A stretch of 64,000 bases of DNA from Kaiparowitsia implicata GSE-PSE-MK54-09C (GTDB lineage Bacteria > Cyanobacteriota > Cyanobacteriia > Elainellales > Elainellaceae). The translations under genes were made by a program, and so were the position numbers. The notes beneath the pieces are model-generated. The model worked only from the letters and a program-made list of their open reading frames with translations. It did not search any database and had not been told where the DNA came from. Numbering within the stretch: the stretch's first letter is position 1; each line of letters begins with the position of its first letter. The stretch is from positions 1 through 64,000 of the forward strand of contig JAHHHI010000074.1 in the NCBI GenBank assembly GCA_019359435.1. Direction: 5' to 3'. Positions 1-9,186 of this stretch are shown in pieces.

Positions 1-262
1 AGAAGATTTGGGTCAAGTCGAGGCGCGCTAGACTCAAAGACATGGCTGAGGTGCTTAGAATTCAATACTTTGAGCGTAACCCTCAGCCTTTCTTTCAGCA
101 CTTCACTCGTTGTCGAACTCAGGTTAACCCCATAACAGTTTGGCCAGTGTCTAGAATCGTGCTGTCTGCGTCGGAAACAGTACGGCGTGGCGTTGTTTCA
201 AACTCACGCTACGGAGATGAAACAACGCTACCGAACTCACGTCACGGGAATCGCTCTTAAGC

Positions 263-301
263 CAAGATAGGGTGTGTCATACCATGACACACCCTATCTT
301 G
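263..301. terminator. Perfect 18-bp hairpin downstream of the sugar transferase
   Basis: The arms 263-280 and 284-301 are perfectly complementary around a 3-nt loop. The hairpin lies 38 nt beyond the stop codon of the minus-strand sugar transferase gene. There is no clear T-run on either side. A transcript-end role is inferred from position and stem strength. Confidence 0.65.
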
Positions 302-338
302 ATTCCATTGGCGTCTTATGGGTCGAAGACTGTTTGAC

Positions 339-1766
339 TTAGTAAGCACCTTTCTTGAGTAAAACCACCCCCACGGTATCTAGCAAAATCTTAAGATCCA
401 GCCAGAGCGACCAGTTTTCAATGTAGTAAATATCCAGACCAATCGCTTGTTCAAAGTCTGTAATATCGGAGCGCCCAGAGACTTGCCACAGCCCCGTGAT
501 GCCGGGCAAAACTTCATGGCGAAGATAGTGATACTCAGAGAATCGTTCAATGTCGCGCAAGGGCAGAGGGCGCGGGCCGACTAAGCTCATTTCACCTAGC
601 AGCACATTGAACAACTGGGGCAACTCATCCAAGCTATAGCGCCGCAACACGTTGCCAACTTTGGTAATGCGAGGATCATTCTTTAGCTTAAACAATACCC
701 CGTCCTTCATCTCGTTACGAGCTTCTAACTCTTTCTGCAATTTGTCAGCATTTTGCACCATTGTGCGGAACTTCCATGCCTTGAACTTGCGCCCATGCAA
801 CCCCATGCGGGTTTGTCGAAAGAAGATGGGACCAGGAGAATCGAGCCGAATCAGAATACTAAGAGCCATAAGGATAGGCGAAAACACAAGAATCAATGCT
901 GCAGACCCAAAAAAGTCGAACAGACGCTTCATCCAAAAGTCAGTACCTGTAATGGCAGGCGGTGCAAATGTCACAGAAGGCTGACCGCCAATAATCCAAA
1001 GTTCTGATTTAGGGAGGGCTGGTTCAACACCGTTGGGAAGGAGATGCACTGTAACACCGGCAGTCTGAAAATGCCAGCAGACAAACATTCGGTTTTTAAC
1101 CGACTCCCAAGAGACAAAAATCTCGGCGATCCCCAATTGCTTAATCCTTAATAGAGTTTCTTCACGACGGTTCCGATCAAGGCAACTGCTATCGGCCACG
1201 CCTAGGATGTCGTATCGATTTTCGCGTGACAGCAGACTGCGGTAGGCTTCTTGGTCATCATCCGAGATGATAAAAATGGGGTACCGAATGGCACCTTTGC
1301 GTCGCGAGCGATCGACGGCCACCTCTACTGAGAACCGCCCTAGACAGACAAAGGTGACGGCAAATGACCAGAACAGCAAAAAGGTGGATCGCGATACGAA
1401 CTGATTAGGATCATATAGAAACGCAGTGAGCAAAATTAGAAACACTGCTAAAGAAATAGATTGAGTCAGCCCAATGTAATCACGACGGCGATCGCCCGGA
1501 GAGTATAAACCGCGTGCCGCAATTACGCCCACGCAAACTGCCAGGATAACCAACAAGAACAGAGACCCCTCTGGCCCTGTCCAAGGGGACTGCATTTGAG
1601 TTCCAATCGCGCGTGCTAGCGTCCAACTGGCAGACAAGAGCAGCGCGTCAAGCAACATGAGCGTTAGCACACGCAGCCAAGATAGCGCAGCCCCACGTCG
1701 AAGCCGTGCTGAGCCCGGAGAGCGCAGATCGAGTTTAAATTCTGGTGATAATTGTGGGGAGGACAT
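339..1766 (-). CDS. Undecaprenyl-phosphate sugar phosphotransferase (exopolysaccharide initiation)
   Basis: A 475-residue polyprenyl glycosylphosphotransferase of the WcaJ/WbaP type. This family starts exopolysaccharide repeat units by moving a sugar-1-phosphate onto undecaprenyl phosphate at the inner membrane. Residues about 30-150 carry four or five hydrophobic segments, followed by a nucleotide-binding-like middle region. The C-terminal 200 residues are the bacterial sugar transferase domain, starting at KRLFDFFGSA, with the basic FKAWKFRTM segment, SLDELPQLFN, VGPRPLP and GITGLWQVSGR. An AAGGA stretch about 8 nt before the ATG supports the start. It probably serves the flippase and glycosyltransferases at 6.4-11.8 kb, although rre1 and a kinase gene lie between. 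The sugar cannot be told from sequence. Confidence 0.93.
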   Translation of the reverse strand: MSSPQLSPEFKLDLRSPGSARLRRGAALSWLRVLTLMLLDALLLSASWTLARAIGTQMQSPWTGPEGSLFLLVILAVCVGVIAARGLYSPGDRRRDYIGLTQSISLAVFLILLTAFLYDPNQFVSRSTFLLFWSFAVTFVCLGRFSVEVAVDRSRRKGAIRYPIFIISDDDQEAYRSLLSRENRYDILGVADSSCLDRNRREETLLRIKQLGIAEIFVSWESVKNRMFVCWHFQTAGVTVHLLPNGVEPALPKSELWIIGGQPSVTFAPPAITGTDFWMKRLFDFFGSAALILVFSPILMALSILIRLDSPGPIFFRQTRMGLHGRKFKAWKFRTMVQNADKLQKELEARNEMKDGVLFKLKNDPRITKVGNVLRRYSLDELPQLFNVLLGEMSLVGPRPLPLRDIERFSEYHYLRHEVLPGITGLWQVSGRSDITDFEQAIGLDIYYIENWSLWLDLKILLDTVGVVLLKKGAY

Positions 1767-2300
1767 AACCTTTATCCTTACAGAATCTTGGCGACAATAG
1801 ACAGGTGAACGGTAGTATGAAGCGTTTACTGATGCAGACGTTATGGGTGATTGGTCTAGTCACCTTTAGCCGCTTAAATGAGGACTGAATCAAACGATAA
1901 ATGAAGCATCAAAACTAAAAATCAATGGATAAACCATGGCACTTCTATGGATGCGGCTCTACTTAGTGGACACCCTAATAGCGCTAAACGCCTCTCTACA
2001 CTACACTTAGGTTGTCCAACGTTCCTTGAGTTTCAAGATTATCTCAGTTCCTCGGGTGCTGGGAGAAACCCCCCCGGTATATACGCAAACTTCACAATGC
2101 CTCTGGGTAAGTTTGGGGAGAGCTTCACACTCCCTAAATATAAAAATCCGGAGAGCTCTGTAAGGTTTCTGTAAAAAGAAATGCATTTTCCATTAGGCAG
2201 TTCTGATTTTCTGGTTTGAGCTCCTCAGTGTCAGTTCAGGTAAGCACAAGTTATTGATGTTTTTCTATGTTGTGTAGACTGCGCGCAACACAGAAAAACA
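1767..2300. other. Intergenic gap upstream of the sugar transferase
   Basis: About 530 bases without a convincing gene. The stretch nearest 1767 must hold the promoter of the minus-strand sugar transferase. An open frame at 1947-2174 has no ribosome-binding site and no recognisable content. The right edge is the hairpin described next. Confidence 0.5.
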
Positions 2301-2351
2301 CGAGAGGGCGTTAAGGAACCGCGCATGGTGCGGTTCCTTAACGCCCTCTCG
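2301..2351. terminator. Perfect 22-bp hairpin downstream of rre1
   Basis: The arms 2301-2322 and 2330-2351 pair without mismatch around a 7-nt loop. It lies about 60 nt beyond the rre1 stop codon on the minus strand and is the longest perfect stem I saw in the window. No U-tract follows. A terminator or mRNA 3'-end stabiliser is the likeliest role. Confidence 0.7.
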
Positions 2352-2409
2352 GAGTATAGGTCGTGCTGTGGATGTTAAGGGTGAAGCGGGAAAGAGCCGT
2401 CGCTCAAGC

Positions 2410-3102
2410 TTACTTGGCCAAGCCATGTTCCAGCGCATAGCGCACTAGTTCTGTACGGCTATTGGTCCCGGTTTTGCTAAACAGACGGCTGACGTACTTC
2501 TCTACATTTCGAACGCTAGTCTCTAACCGCTTGGCAATTTCTTTGTTCATTAGGCCTTCTACCACTAAGTCCAACACGCTTTGCTCGCGCGGGGTGAAGT
2601 CGATGGTGATCGGAGAAGGCGTTTGCACAATACCGCCCTTTTGAGTCAGCATGGCCTTAATTTGAGCAATCTGCTCGCGGATTTCAGCGATGTCGGAGCG
2701 ATCGCCATCGCTGGCAGCTTTCGTCAGGGTGTTACGGCGTTCGAGCAGGGTCGTGACAATTGCAACCAGTTCTTCTGGGTCAAACGGTTTGGGAAGATAC
2801 GCGTCGCACCCCGACTGATAGCCCTGAATTCGATCAGAGGTCATGCCTCTCGCAGTGAGAAAAATAACGGGTAGCGTCTCAAAGCGCGGATCGTCTCGCA
2901 TCTGCTCAAGAAACTGAAAGCCGTCAACCTGAGGCATCATCACGTCAGAAATAACCAGGTCAGGCAACGATTGCTCAAGCAAATCCCAACCTTCCTGGGC
3001 ATTGCTGGCAGTACTCACGGTAAACCCGCTGTCCTCTAAATAGGCCTGAACTGCCTGCCGCAGCCCTGGCTCATCATCAACCAATAAAATCTGCCCACTC
3101 AT
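2410..3102 (-). CDS. rre1: NarL/FixJ-family response regulator, Rre1/Ycf29 type
   Basis: A 230-residue DNA-binding response regulator. The receiver domain (about 3-120) has the acidic pair in LLVDDEP, phospho-acceptor Asp53 in ISDVMMP, Thr83 and Lys105 in the YLPKPFD motif. A linker of about 40 residues leads to a LuxR-type helix-turn-helix (about 168-228: FTPREQSVLDLVVEGLMNKE, then a recognition helix with VEKYVSRLF). The strong match to the cyanobacterial and red-algal Rre1/Ycf29 family, a stress-response regulator, comes from memory of the family. No histidine kinase gene is adjacent, so it is an orphan regulator here. GGAGAG lies 7 nt before the ATG. A strong hairpin follows the gene. Confidence 0.88.
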   Translation of the reverse strand: MSGQILLVDDEPGLRQAVQAYLEDSGFTVSTASNAQEGWDLLEQSLPDLVISDVMMPQVDGFQFLEQMRDDPRFETLPVIFLTARGMTSDRIQGYQSGCDAYLPKPFDPEELVAIVTTLLERRNTLTKAASDGDRSDIAEIREQIAQIKAMLTQKGGIVQTPSPITIDFTPREQSVLDLVVEGLMNKEIAKRLETSVRNVEKYVSRLFSKTGTNSRTELVRYALEHGLAK

Positions 3103-3271
3103 CGCGTTCTCTCCCTGTTCTGGGTTGCCTGACGTAGCAACCTCATACCAAGTGTATCGGGGCTTTGTCCCAGCGGCGCGAATTTTCTGGTTCTATTCAG
3201 TTGCGCCTGGGATTGTTGGAGCTGTTCTCAATTTGGGCAATCTGTAAGGTAGCCATTGCCAATGAGGTTGG

Positions 3272-3397
3272 TCATGGGTATCGAGCAAGCGCTTTTGGCC
3301 CCTGACCAATACCCATCAGCACGTTGAGCACAATAGCGTTGGGCACGACTAGGATGAAGGGGGCAGCAAATAGCGCGGTTCGCTCAGACCCTGGCAA
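3272..3397 (-). CDS. Possible 41-residue single-span membrane peptide
   Basis: A short minus-strand frame. From a TTG at 3397-3395, preceded by an AGAAGG-like stretch, it would encode 41 residues ending at TGA 3274-3272. Residues about 6-28 are hydrophobic and helix-like (ALFAAPFILVVPNAIVLNVL), followed by GIGQGPKAL and a basic C-terminus, as in many small thylakoid or plasma-membrane subunits. The open frame extends upstream about ten more codons without an ATG. I do not recognise the family. It lies in the gap between rre1 and the kinase gene, on the rre1 strand. It could be a real small gene with an unusual start or a chance frame. Confidence 0.4.
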   Translation of the reverse strand: MPGSERTALFAAPFILVVPNAIVLNVLMGIGQGPKALARYP

Positions 3398-3663
3398 GTC
3401 AGAGCCTTCTACAGGCGTATTTGCCTAAACGGTCTTAAGATGCGGTTTTGGACGATGGCCGGGAATCAACGGCTGCTCTGCTGTAGTTATCCCCGCCCTA
3501 GTTATCCGCCATTCGGATTCGATCCTGTGGTGCGGCCAATGCTTAAACCGCTAGTATTGCTGGAAAATTAGGGAATCTTTTTGCGGATGTTCATGCTTTC
3601 CCTGTGAAGAAGGGCAAAGGATCTTAAGTCCTCTCGAACATCGAGACGACGGAGTTGGAGCGG
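3398..3663. other. Upstream region of the Ser/Thr kinase gene
   Basis: About 270 bases with no gene. It holds the promoter and leader of the plus-strand kinase gene. I see no strong hairpin or recognisable operator. Confidence 0.4.
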
Positions 3664-5172
3664 ATGACAGACCCAAACATTGGTCGGGTATTAATCGATC
3701 GGTATCAGCTTGTCGAACTGCTAGGCCAGGGCGCTATGGGTCGGGTCTACGGGGCGAAGGATATTTTGCTGGGCGGGGTGCCTGTGGCCATCAAGTTTTT
3801 GGCGCAAACCTTGCTAAATCAGCGAATGCGCGATCGCTTTGAGCGTGAAGCGACGACCTGCGCTCAATTAGGGCAACGCAGCATTCACATTGTGCGCGTC
3901 ACCGATTACGGCGTCGATGAGAACGAAGTGCCCTTTTATGTGATGGAGCATTTAAAGGGGCATGGGCTAGGTGAGTTGATCATGCAGCAGCCGCTCAAAT
4001 TACCTAAGTTTTTAAATTTTAGTCGCCAGATTGGGCTAGGGCTGCAAACGGCGCATCAGGGCATCATCATTGATGGCAAGGTGTGCCCCATTGTGCATCG
4101 CGACATTAAGCCCAGCAATATTATGGTGTGCCGCGACGATAGCCTGGGCGAGTTGGCAAAAGTGCTGGATTTTGGCATTGCCAAAACCATGCAGGAGAAC
4201 GATGCGAACCAAACAAATTGCTTTATGGGCACGCTGGCCTATGCATCGCCCGAGCAGATGGAAGGGCAAGAACTTGATGCTCGCTCAGATATCTACAGCA
4301 TGGGCGTCATGATGTTTCAAATGCTGACAGGGCGAATGCCCCTAAATGCAGAAACTCATACCTTTGGCGGTTGGTATAAAGCACATCATCATCATTCGCC
4401 GCGCACATTGGTCGAGGCTAATCCTGCTGTCAAGGTGCCCAAGGCCTTAGAAACGTTGGTGATGGGCTGCTTGGCAAAGCATCCGGGCGATCGCCCCCAA
4501 GCCATCAGTGAAGTGCTTAAAGCACTGGAACCCTTCGACCAACGCTTTGGCTCTGGGAGAGAAATTGGCAGGCGCATCGGCGATGTGCTATCAAAAGTTC
4601 CTATTATTGAACCGCCCAGCACGCCCAGCGTGGTAATGCCGGAAGATGTATTTCGGCTAGCCACCTGGCCGTCAAACCAGCCCATTGGCGAAATTTGCTT
4701 TCCCAATGCCATTCGCACAAGCCAGGGTATGTTGGCAACGCTGTGGGTGATGCTGTCGCGGCAAGATGTGCAAAAACGAAAAACCTGCACTCGCTACAAC
4801 CAGTTCCTATTTACCCCGTCTCCTCATCCCACGCTGGCCTGGCTAACGGTGCTGTATAACCCCAAGCATGGAGCGCGCTGGCTACCATCTTATCTGGATC
4901 TAAAAACCTCTCAGGGCCAGAAAATTGCGCGGCTATTGAGTGAGACCGGGCAATATCACGTGATGATGTTTGCCAAAGAAGATCCAGGCAAGTGCAGCGA
5001 CGTGCTGACAGTGCCCATCGATCCTGCAATGTGCACGCTGCTGAAGGACTGGGTGACAGCGGGGCAAATGGCGCCGTCGGTGGCACAGTTTAGCGTGAGC
5101 CGCAGCCTGCTCAAAACCGAAATTGACACCCTCAAACCCAAGATCCTTCAGAAGCTAGAAGCCGGATTTTGA
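3664..5172 (+). CDS. Serine/threonine protein kinase with a distinct C-terminal region
   Basis: A 502-residue Hanks-type kinase from the ATG at 3664, with GGAG 9 nt upstream; a TTG at 3655 is the alternative. The catalytic domain (about 10-290) has the glycine loop GQGAMGRVYGA, ATP-binding Lys44 in VAIKFLA, catalytic loop HRDIKPSN (Asp147), LDFGIAK (Asp169) and GTLAYASPE. All key residues are present, so it should be active. Residues about 300-502 form a separate region with no membrane span that I cannot assign; it includes QPIGEICFPNAIRTSQGML and a C-terminal DTLKPKILQKLE. The protein is predicted to be cytosolic. It is the only complete kinase gene in the window. Its 3' end faces the next gene with a single base between the stop codons. 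Confidence 0.93.
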   Translation: MTDPNIGRVLIDRYQLVELLGQGAMGRVYGAKDILLGGVPVAIKFLAQTLLNQRMRDRFEREATTCAQLGQRSIHIVRVTDYGVDENEVPFYVMEHLKGHGLGELIMQQPLKLPKFLNFSRQIGLGLQTAHQGIIIDGKVCPIVHRDIKPSNIMVCRDDSLGELAKVLDFGIAKTMQENDANQTNCFMGTLAYASPEQMEGQELDARSDIYSMGVMMFQMLTGRMPLNAETHTFGGWYKAHHHHSPRTLVEANPAVKVPKALETLVMGCLAKHPGDRPQAISEVLKALEPFDQRFGSGREIGRRIGDVLSKVPIIEPPSTPSVVMPEDVFRLATWPSNQPIGEICFPNAIRTSQGMLATLWVMLSRQDVQKRKTCTRYNQFLFTPSPHPTLAWLTVLYNPKHGARWLPSYLDLKTSQGQKIARLLSETGQYHVMMFAKEDPGKCSDVLTVPIDPAMCTLLKDWVTAGQMAPSVAQFSVSRSLLKTEIDTLKPKILQKLEAGF

Positions 5173-5173
5173 G

Positions 5174-5581
5174 TTATGCAGATGCGGAGGCGATCGCCCG
5201 CTTATAGGCAATCCAGCCGCCATAGTGCGACACATCGTCCCATCCGTGTTCATCAATCAACGCTTTGGGGTAGAGAAAGGCGATCGCCGTCTCATGTTGA
5301 TCAAGTTGCACCTCATGGGGATACATATGCGGTGGTTCATTTGCAGCCAAATAGTCAAACTGCTCTAGGGTCAACTCATACACTTCACCGGGGATGGCAA
5401 TCCCCCCCTCACCCATCTCATAGATGCCAGGGTGCCAGCCATTCTGCACCGAATGCAGTCGATAAATGGGCTGGGTCTTCGCCTCGCGGACAAATGTAGC
5501 ATCCCCCAGATTTTGGTGGTCGGGCTGCCCCCGCAGGGCAGATCCACAAATAAACACACGCCGAACGTCAGCGTCAGCCAT
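5174..5581 (-). CDS. Gamma-glutamylcyclotransferase (AIG2-like) family protein
   Basis: A 135-residue protein of the gamma-glutamylcyclotransferase fold. The N-terminal FICGSALRGQPDH matches the family's substrate-binding loop (usually YGSL.RGQ..H). GEVYELTLEQFDYLAANEPP carries the acidic residue expected in the active site. Similar domains also end allophanate hydrolases, and some members process gamma-glutamylamines or glutathione. The substrate cannot be named here. AAGGATGG just upstream supports the ATG. The stop codon lies one base from the kinase stop codon, so read-through transcripts of the two genes would be antisense. Confidence 0.8.
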   Translation of the reverse strand: MADADVRRVFICGSALRGQPDHQNLGDATFVREAKTQPIYRLHSVQNGWHPGIYEMGEGGIAIPGEVYELTLEQFDYLAANEPPHMYPHEVQLDQHETAIAFLYPKALIDEHGWDDVSHYGGWIAYKRAIASASA

Positions 5582-6164
5582 AACACCATCCTTAAAATTT
5601 ACGCAGTCAAATCAGTTATGAATTTGTTACCGTAGCCCCTGATTAGAGACATGCGGTAGCTCCCTGCCAGTCGCAGGCGCTAACCGGCTATTCTGGTTCC
5701 GTTGCGGTGCGCGGTGCGCCTACTTTATAAAGAGACTTCATAAAGAGTTGTGCAGCATACCGATTTCAGTGACGCAGGGCCGGGGAGAGCCGCCGCCTCA
5801 ATTGCATCCTGGGCGCACGAAGCCTAACCATTAGTGACAGACAGCAACAGTCGGACAAGTGCTGAAACAACTTGAGTCCAGGATGAGCCAAAATTCGCCT
5901 CACCCCAAACGGAGGTTGTAATAAGCTACTAGGATCTCATAGAACATCCACCAAAATTCACCTAACCTAAAGTTCTGCATTACTCAGATTTCTGTATAGC
6001 CTGGGCTTTAGTCAAAAGCATCTTGGGGGATTAGCGCTATCTACCATTGATCTTCAAATCAAAGGTGCTGCATAGGCTGCATTACGCTTAACGCGCTAAT
6101 TTGAGAGCCTAGCGCTGTTTTACTCTTCTAGACGCGGAATGGAGACGATGCTATCAAACGCATA
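5582..6164. other. Intergenic gap between GGCT-like gene and the EPS flippase
   Basis: About 580 bases with no convincing gene. A 15-nt imperfect direct repeat (CCAAAATTC, then CCT and ACC) occurs near 5888 and 5951. No function is assigned. Confidence 0.4.
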
Positions 6165-6204
6165 GGGATAGCGCCAGAGCTGAACTCAGCCCTGGCGCTA
6201 TCCC
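6165..6204. terminator. Hairpin downstream of the flippase gene
   Basis: The arms 6165-6177 and 6192-6204 are a perfect 13-bp stem; the 14-nt loop can form a further small stem (6179-6183 with 6186-6190). It lies about 160 nt beyond the stop codon of the minus-strand flippase gene and ends with a short AT-rich run. Confidence 0.6.
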
Positions 6205-6361
6205 ATTATTGTCTAGCCACGGCCCTCTAGAAGTCACACACTTGCGGCAGGAAGTGGATTAGCCTTGATCAACCCAATCGAGTCTGCCTGTTTGTTGGCC
6301 TTGGCTGTTGGGTATAGTTTGATGCTGCCGCGTTTCAATTGATGCAGAGGATAACCCGCAG

Positions 6362-7822
6362 CTAGCTCTGAGGCTTTGGTTTTGACATCACAATGCGGGC
6401 AATATCAATCACTTGCTCGAACAGCTGGGGGGCAACCAGGCGAATTAGAGACAGGTAGACCACTGCGCCAAATGCAGTGCACACAGCGACAAGAGCCAAG
6501 GGACTTAGCCACCCAATGAGCGCTTGCTTGATAGCTAAAATAGCTGCCGCCATGATTAACGCACTCATGAGCGGCGAAATAAAGACGCGAAGGTATTTGC
6601 CCAACCCTTCTTTGATGAGCTTGCTGATAGCCCATTGCCCAATTGGAAAGACTAGGTATGACCGAATCACCGCAGCTGACGCTACTGCAAAAATGCCCCA
6701 ACGATAGGCGATCGCAAACCCTGTCAAATTCAGTACTGCATTCAAAGCGCTTAGCCAAAACCACCAAGCAGGCTTGCCCATCGCAATAAACACCGAGCCC
6801 TTAAAAAAGGTAATAGAGCGCAAAATCCCCATTAGCGTCAGCACCTGCATCAGGGGCACCGACGGCAACCACTGCTCGCCAAACAGCACTCGCACCAGTT
6901 CTGGAGACAGGACTGCCATGCCCAGAAACGTCGGCATGGCGATCGCACTGGTTAATTGCGTTGCCGTATAAAAGGCCCGACGAAATCGTTCCGGGTCATC
7001 CTGTAGCCGAGAGAATGTAGGGAGCGCCACATCGCGACTGGTTTTCACTAAGAGCTGCGTCATCACATTCAGCACTCGATAGGCCACGCTATAGTAACCC
7101 AGCGCTGCCGGGCTAAAGAAATAGCCCACCAAAAAGTCATTGGCCTTGGTGTTCAAAAAGCTGAGATAGTTGAACCCCATGATGTGCATGCCCACCCCAA
7201 ACAGGTCGCGGAAATGCCGAACCGATACACTCAGACCGGGTCGCCAATCGCTGAATATCCAGAGGGTCAGTGTTCCCAGCACCTCATACACAATCTGCTG
7301 GGCCACTAGGCTCCACACCCCATACCCCAAAAACGCCATCGTAATCCCTGCGGCACCCCCCGCAAAGGTGGCAACCAACCACCGCGCAGCGATAGTTTTA
7401 TATTCAAACTTGCGCTCTAGAATCGACTGCTGCACCTGCCCTAGTGCCGAAATCACAAACAACACTGAGAAGCATTGCAGAATGGGCGTAAGCGCAGGCT
7501 GCTCAAACGCATTTGCCACTAATCCAGAGACCGAAAACCCCACCAGTGCCACGACTGAACCAATCGTAAGATTGATCCAAAATGCAGTGTTGAGATGCTC
7601 AGGCTCTAGATCTCGCCGCTGAATAATCGCTTGGCCAAAGCCCTGCTCTAAAAACAGCCGCATAAAGGCGAGAAAGACGTTTGCCAGTGCCACCAAGCCA
7701 AAATCTTCGGGCGTCAGCAACCGCGCCAATATAAAGAAGATGATTAACGTGCCAGCCTGGCTACCCCAGTTCTGGATGGCTGACCAGACCACCCCCCGAA
7801 CGGCTTTTTGTTTAATGCTCAT
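6362..7822 (-). CDS. Wzx-type polysaccharide flippase (PST/MVF family)
   Basis: A 486-residue polytopic membrane protein of the polysaccharide transporter group, which flips lipid-linked oligosaccharide repeat units across the plasma membrane. The N-terminal SIKQKAVRGVVWSAIQNWGS is characteristic, and about 12-14 hydrophobic segments follow. FILARLLTPEDFGLVAL and EQGFGQAIIQRRDLEPEHL are typical family motifs. Family length is about 480-500, so it is complete. It lies last in the minus-strand set of three glycosyltransferase genes, separated from the nearest by about 210 nt. An AGGAG lies 11 nt upstream of the ATG. The substrate is unknown. Confidence 0.92.
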   Translation of the reverse strand: MSIKQKAVRGVVWSAIQNWGSQAGTLIIFFILARLLTPEDFGLVALANVFLAFMRLFLEQGFGQAIIQRRDLEPEHLNTAFWINLTIGSVVALVGFSVSGLVANAFEQPALTPILQCFSVLFVISALGQVQQSILERKFEYKTIAARWLVATFAGGAAGITMAFLGYGVWSLVAQQIVYEVLGTLTLWIFSDWRPGLSVSVRHFRDLFGVGMHIMGFNYLSFLNTKANDFLVGYFFSPAALGYYSVAYRVLNVMTQLLVKTSRDVALPTFSRLQDDPERFRRAFYTATQLTSAIAMPTFLGMAVLSPELVRVLFGEQWLPSVPLMQVLTLMGILRSITFFKGSVFIAMGKPAWWFWLSALNAVLNLTGFAIAYRWGIFAVASAAVIRSYLVFPIGQWAISKLIKEGLGKYLRVFISPLMSALIMAAAILAIKQALIGWLSPLALVAVCTAFGAVVYLSLIRLVAPQLFEQVIDIARIVMSKPKPQS

Positions 7823-8034
7823 GCGATCGCCCTACTCCTAACAAAACTCATTCACATATACCGATTGCCGGCTTTCGACAGAGCACTCGTCCGATAGAGC
7901 CTACAGCGACAACTGTAGAGGTTTGAATATTGCGTTCTTTATGATGTGGAACCCTCTCCAAACAGGATTCCACATCACCCCACTGGGTCTTCTGCGCTTG
8001 CCTGCTGCGGCTACGGAATAGCGTCTCAACCCAA

Positions 8035-9186
8035 TCATCGGGCTGATTGAGACAGCTCACCGACATCAGCAGAATTGCCCCCATCTGCTGCGTGAGCCGT
8101 GCTGCCCTCAAGAGTATTCAGTGTGGGCTCTGCAACTGTTTGGCGATAGTGTTGCTGACGACGGGCGTGGCGCTGGGTGAGGTATTGATTGAGCCGTGAC
8201 TCAACCTTTGCAAAGGCCCGAGACAGCAGCGAATTGCCGCGTCCCAGCGTCAGCTTTCTCACCAGCGGGTCGGTGAGGGTCATGTGGCGACGCCAGCCTA
8301 GCTTTTTGTACTTAGAGGTGAAATAGCCATCTTCAGCCAAGTTCCATTTCTGACGCAGGTGGTTTAGGCTGTCCAGAGTCCAAGCATTGCTCCAGCGCAG
8401 CATGTAGTAATGCACATCGCCCCAGTTTTGCGGTGAACCAGGCAAGTAGGTGACAAGCGAGGCCGGCTCAAAATAAACCGTGCCGCCCGCCTCTTGCACG
8501 CTCATGCAAAAGTCGAGATGCTCTTTTGTGTTGAGCATTTGTTCATCCAACTGACCCAGCTTCTCAAAGATAGACATCCGCACCAGCACACAATGGAATT
8601 CTGCCAGTTCTGTCTCAGTTCGGGTAAGGCGATCGCGCATTGTCTCAACCTTACGTCCCTGATCCATCATCTTTTCTCTCAACCGCCGCCGCCCCAGTTT
8701 GTCTTGCCAAACGTGGGACTGCCCTCCAGCAAAGTGAATTTCTGTATGGATAGGTTCGTACTGACACATCAAGGGCCCCACCACCGAGGCATTCGTTTCT
8801 TCGGCGCACTGCACCAGTGCCTTTAGCCAACCCGGCGACGCAATCACATCATTATCCACAAAGACAACATAGGGAGTCGTCACCGCTGCCAAACCAATGT
8901 TGCGGGCCTGATTAGGGTAAAGATAATAGTCGGTGCGAATCAGCGTAAAGCCCTTGGCCTGCGATTGCTCCTGCAGATAATGCTGCACCGCTTTGGGCGA
9001 ATTGCCATCAACATATACGAGGCGAAACGGCATCGTGGTGTGGACATAGATGCTTTCGAGTGATTGCTCAGTGCAGCTAAACCGCTCTCGTGGCACCACC
9101 ACGAGGGTGACCAAAGGCGTATCGTCAGACGACTGATGGGTGGAACCGTTCGAAACATGAGTTGGGATAGCAGTGGACGAGGACAT
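8035..9186 (-). CDS. Family 2 glycosyltransferase
   Basis: A 383-residue GT-A type glycosyltransferase. The N-terminal domain begins with PLVTLVVVPRER and contains VDGNS, NQARNIGLA and the DXD-like metal motif VFVDNDV. SVVGPLMCQYEP and EHLDFCMSVQEAGG follow, giving the acceptor-side acidic motif. The C-terminal 100 residues are basic and hydrophilic, without a clear span. It probably adds one sugar of the exopolysaccharide repeat unit on the cytoplasmic face. AAGGAGA just before the ATG is a strong ribosome-binding site. It is the second of the grouped minus-strand glycan genes counted from the flippase. Confidence 0.9.
   Translation of the reverse strand: MSSSTAIPTHVSNGSTHQSSDDTPLVTLVVVPRERFSCTEQSLESIYVHTTMPFRLVYVDGNSPKAVQHYLQEQSQAKGFTLIRTDYYLYPNQARNIGLAAVTTPYVVFVDNDVIASPGWLKALVQCAEETNASVVGPLMCQYEPIHTEIHFAGGQSHVWQDKLGRRRLREKMMDQGRKVETMRDRLTRTETELAEFHCVLVRMSIFEKLGQLDEQMLNTKEHLDFCMSVQEAGGTVYFEPASLVTYLPGSPQNWGDVHYYMLRWSNAWTLDSLNHLRQKWNLAEDGYFTSKYKKLGWRRHMTLTDPLVRKLTLGRGNSLLSRAFAKVESRLNQYLTQRHARRQQHYRQTVAEPTLNTLEGSTAHAADGGNSADVGELSQSAR

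Noticed and set aside
42-260. 72-residue plus-strand open frame at the window start
   Set aside because: No ribosome-binding site, odd composition and no family content.
1947-2174. 75-residue plus-strand open frame
   Set aside because: Lies in the upstream region of the sugar transferase and has no protein-like pattern or ribosome-binding site.
7848-8111. 87-residue minus-strand frame overlapping the GT2 gene end
   Set aside because: Shares its 3' part with the real glycosyltransferase in another frame and has no independent support.
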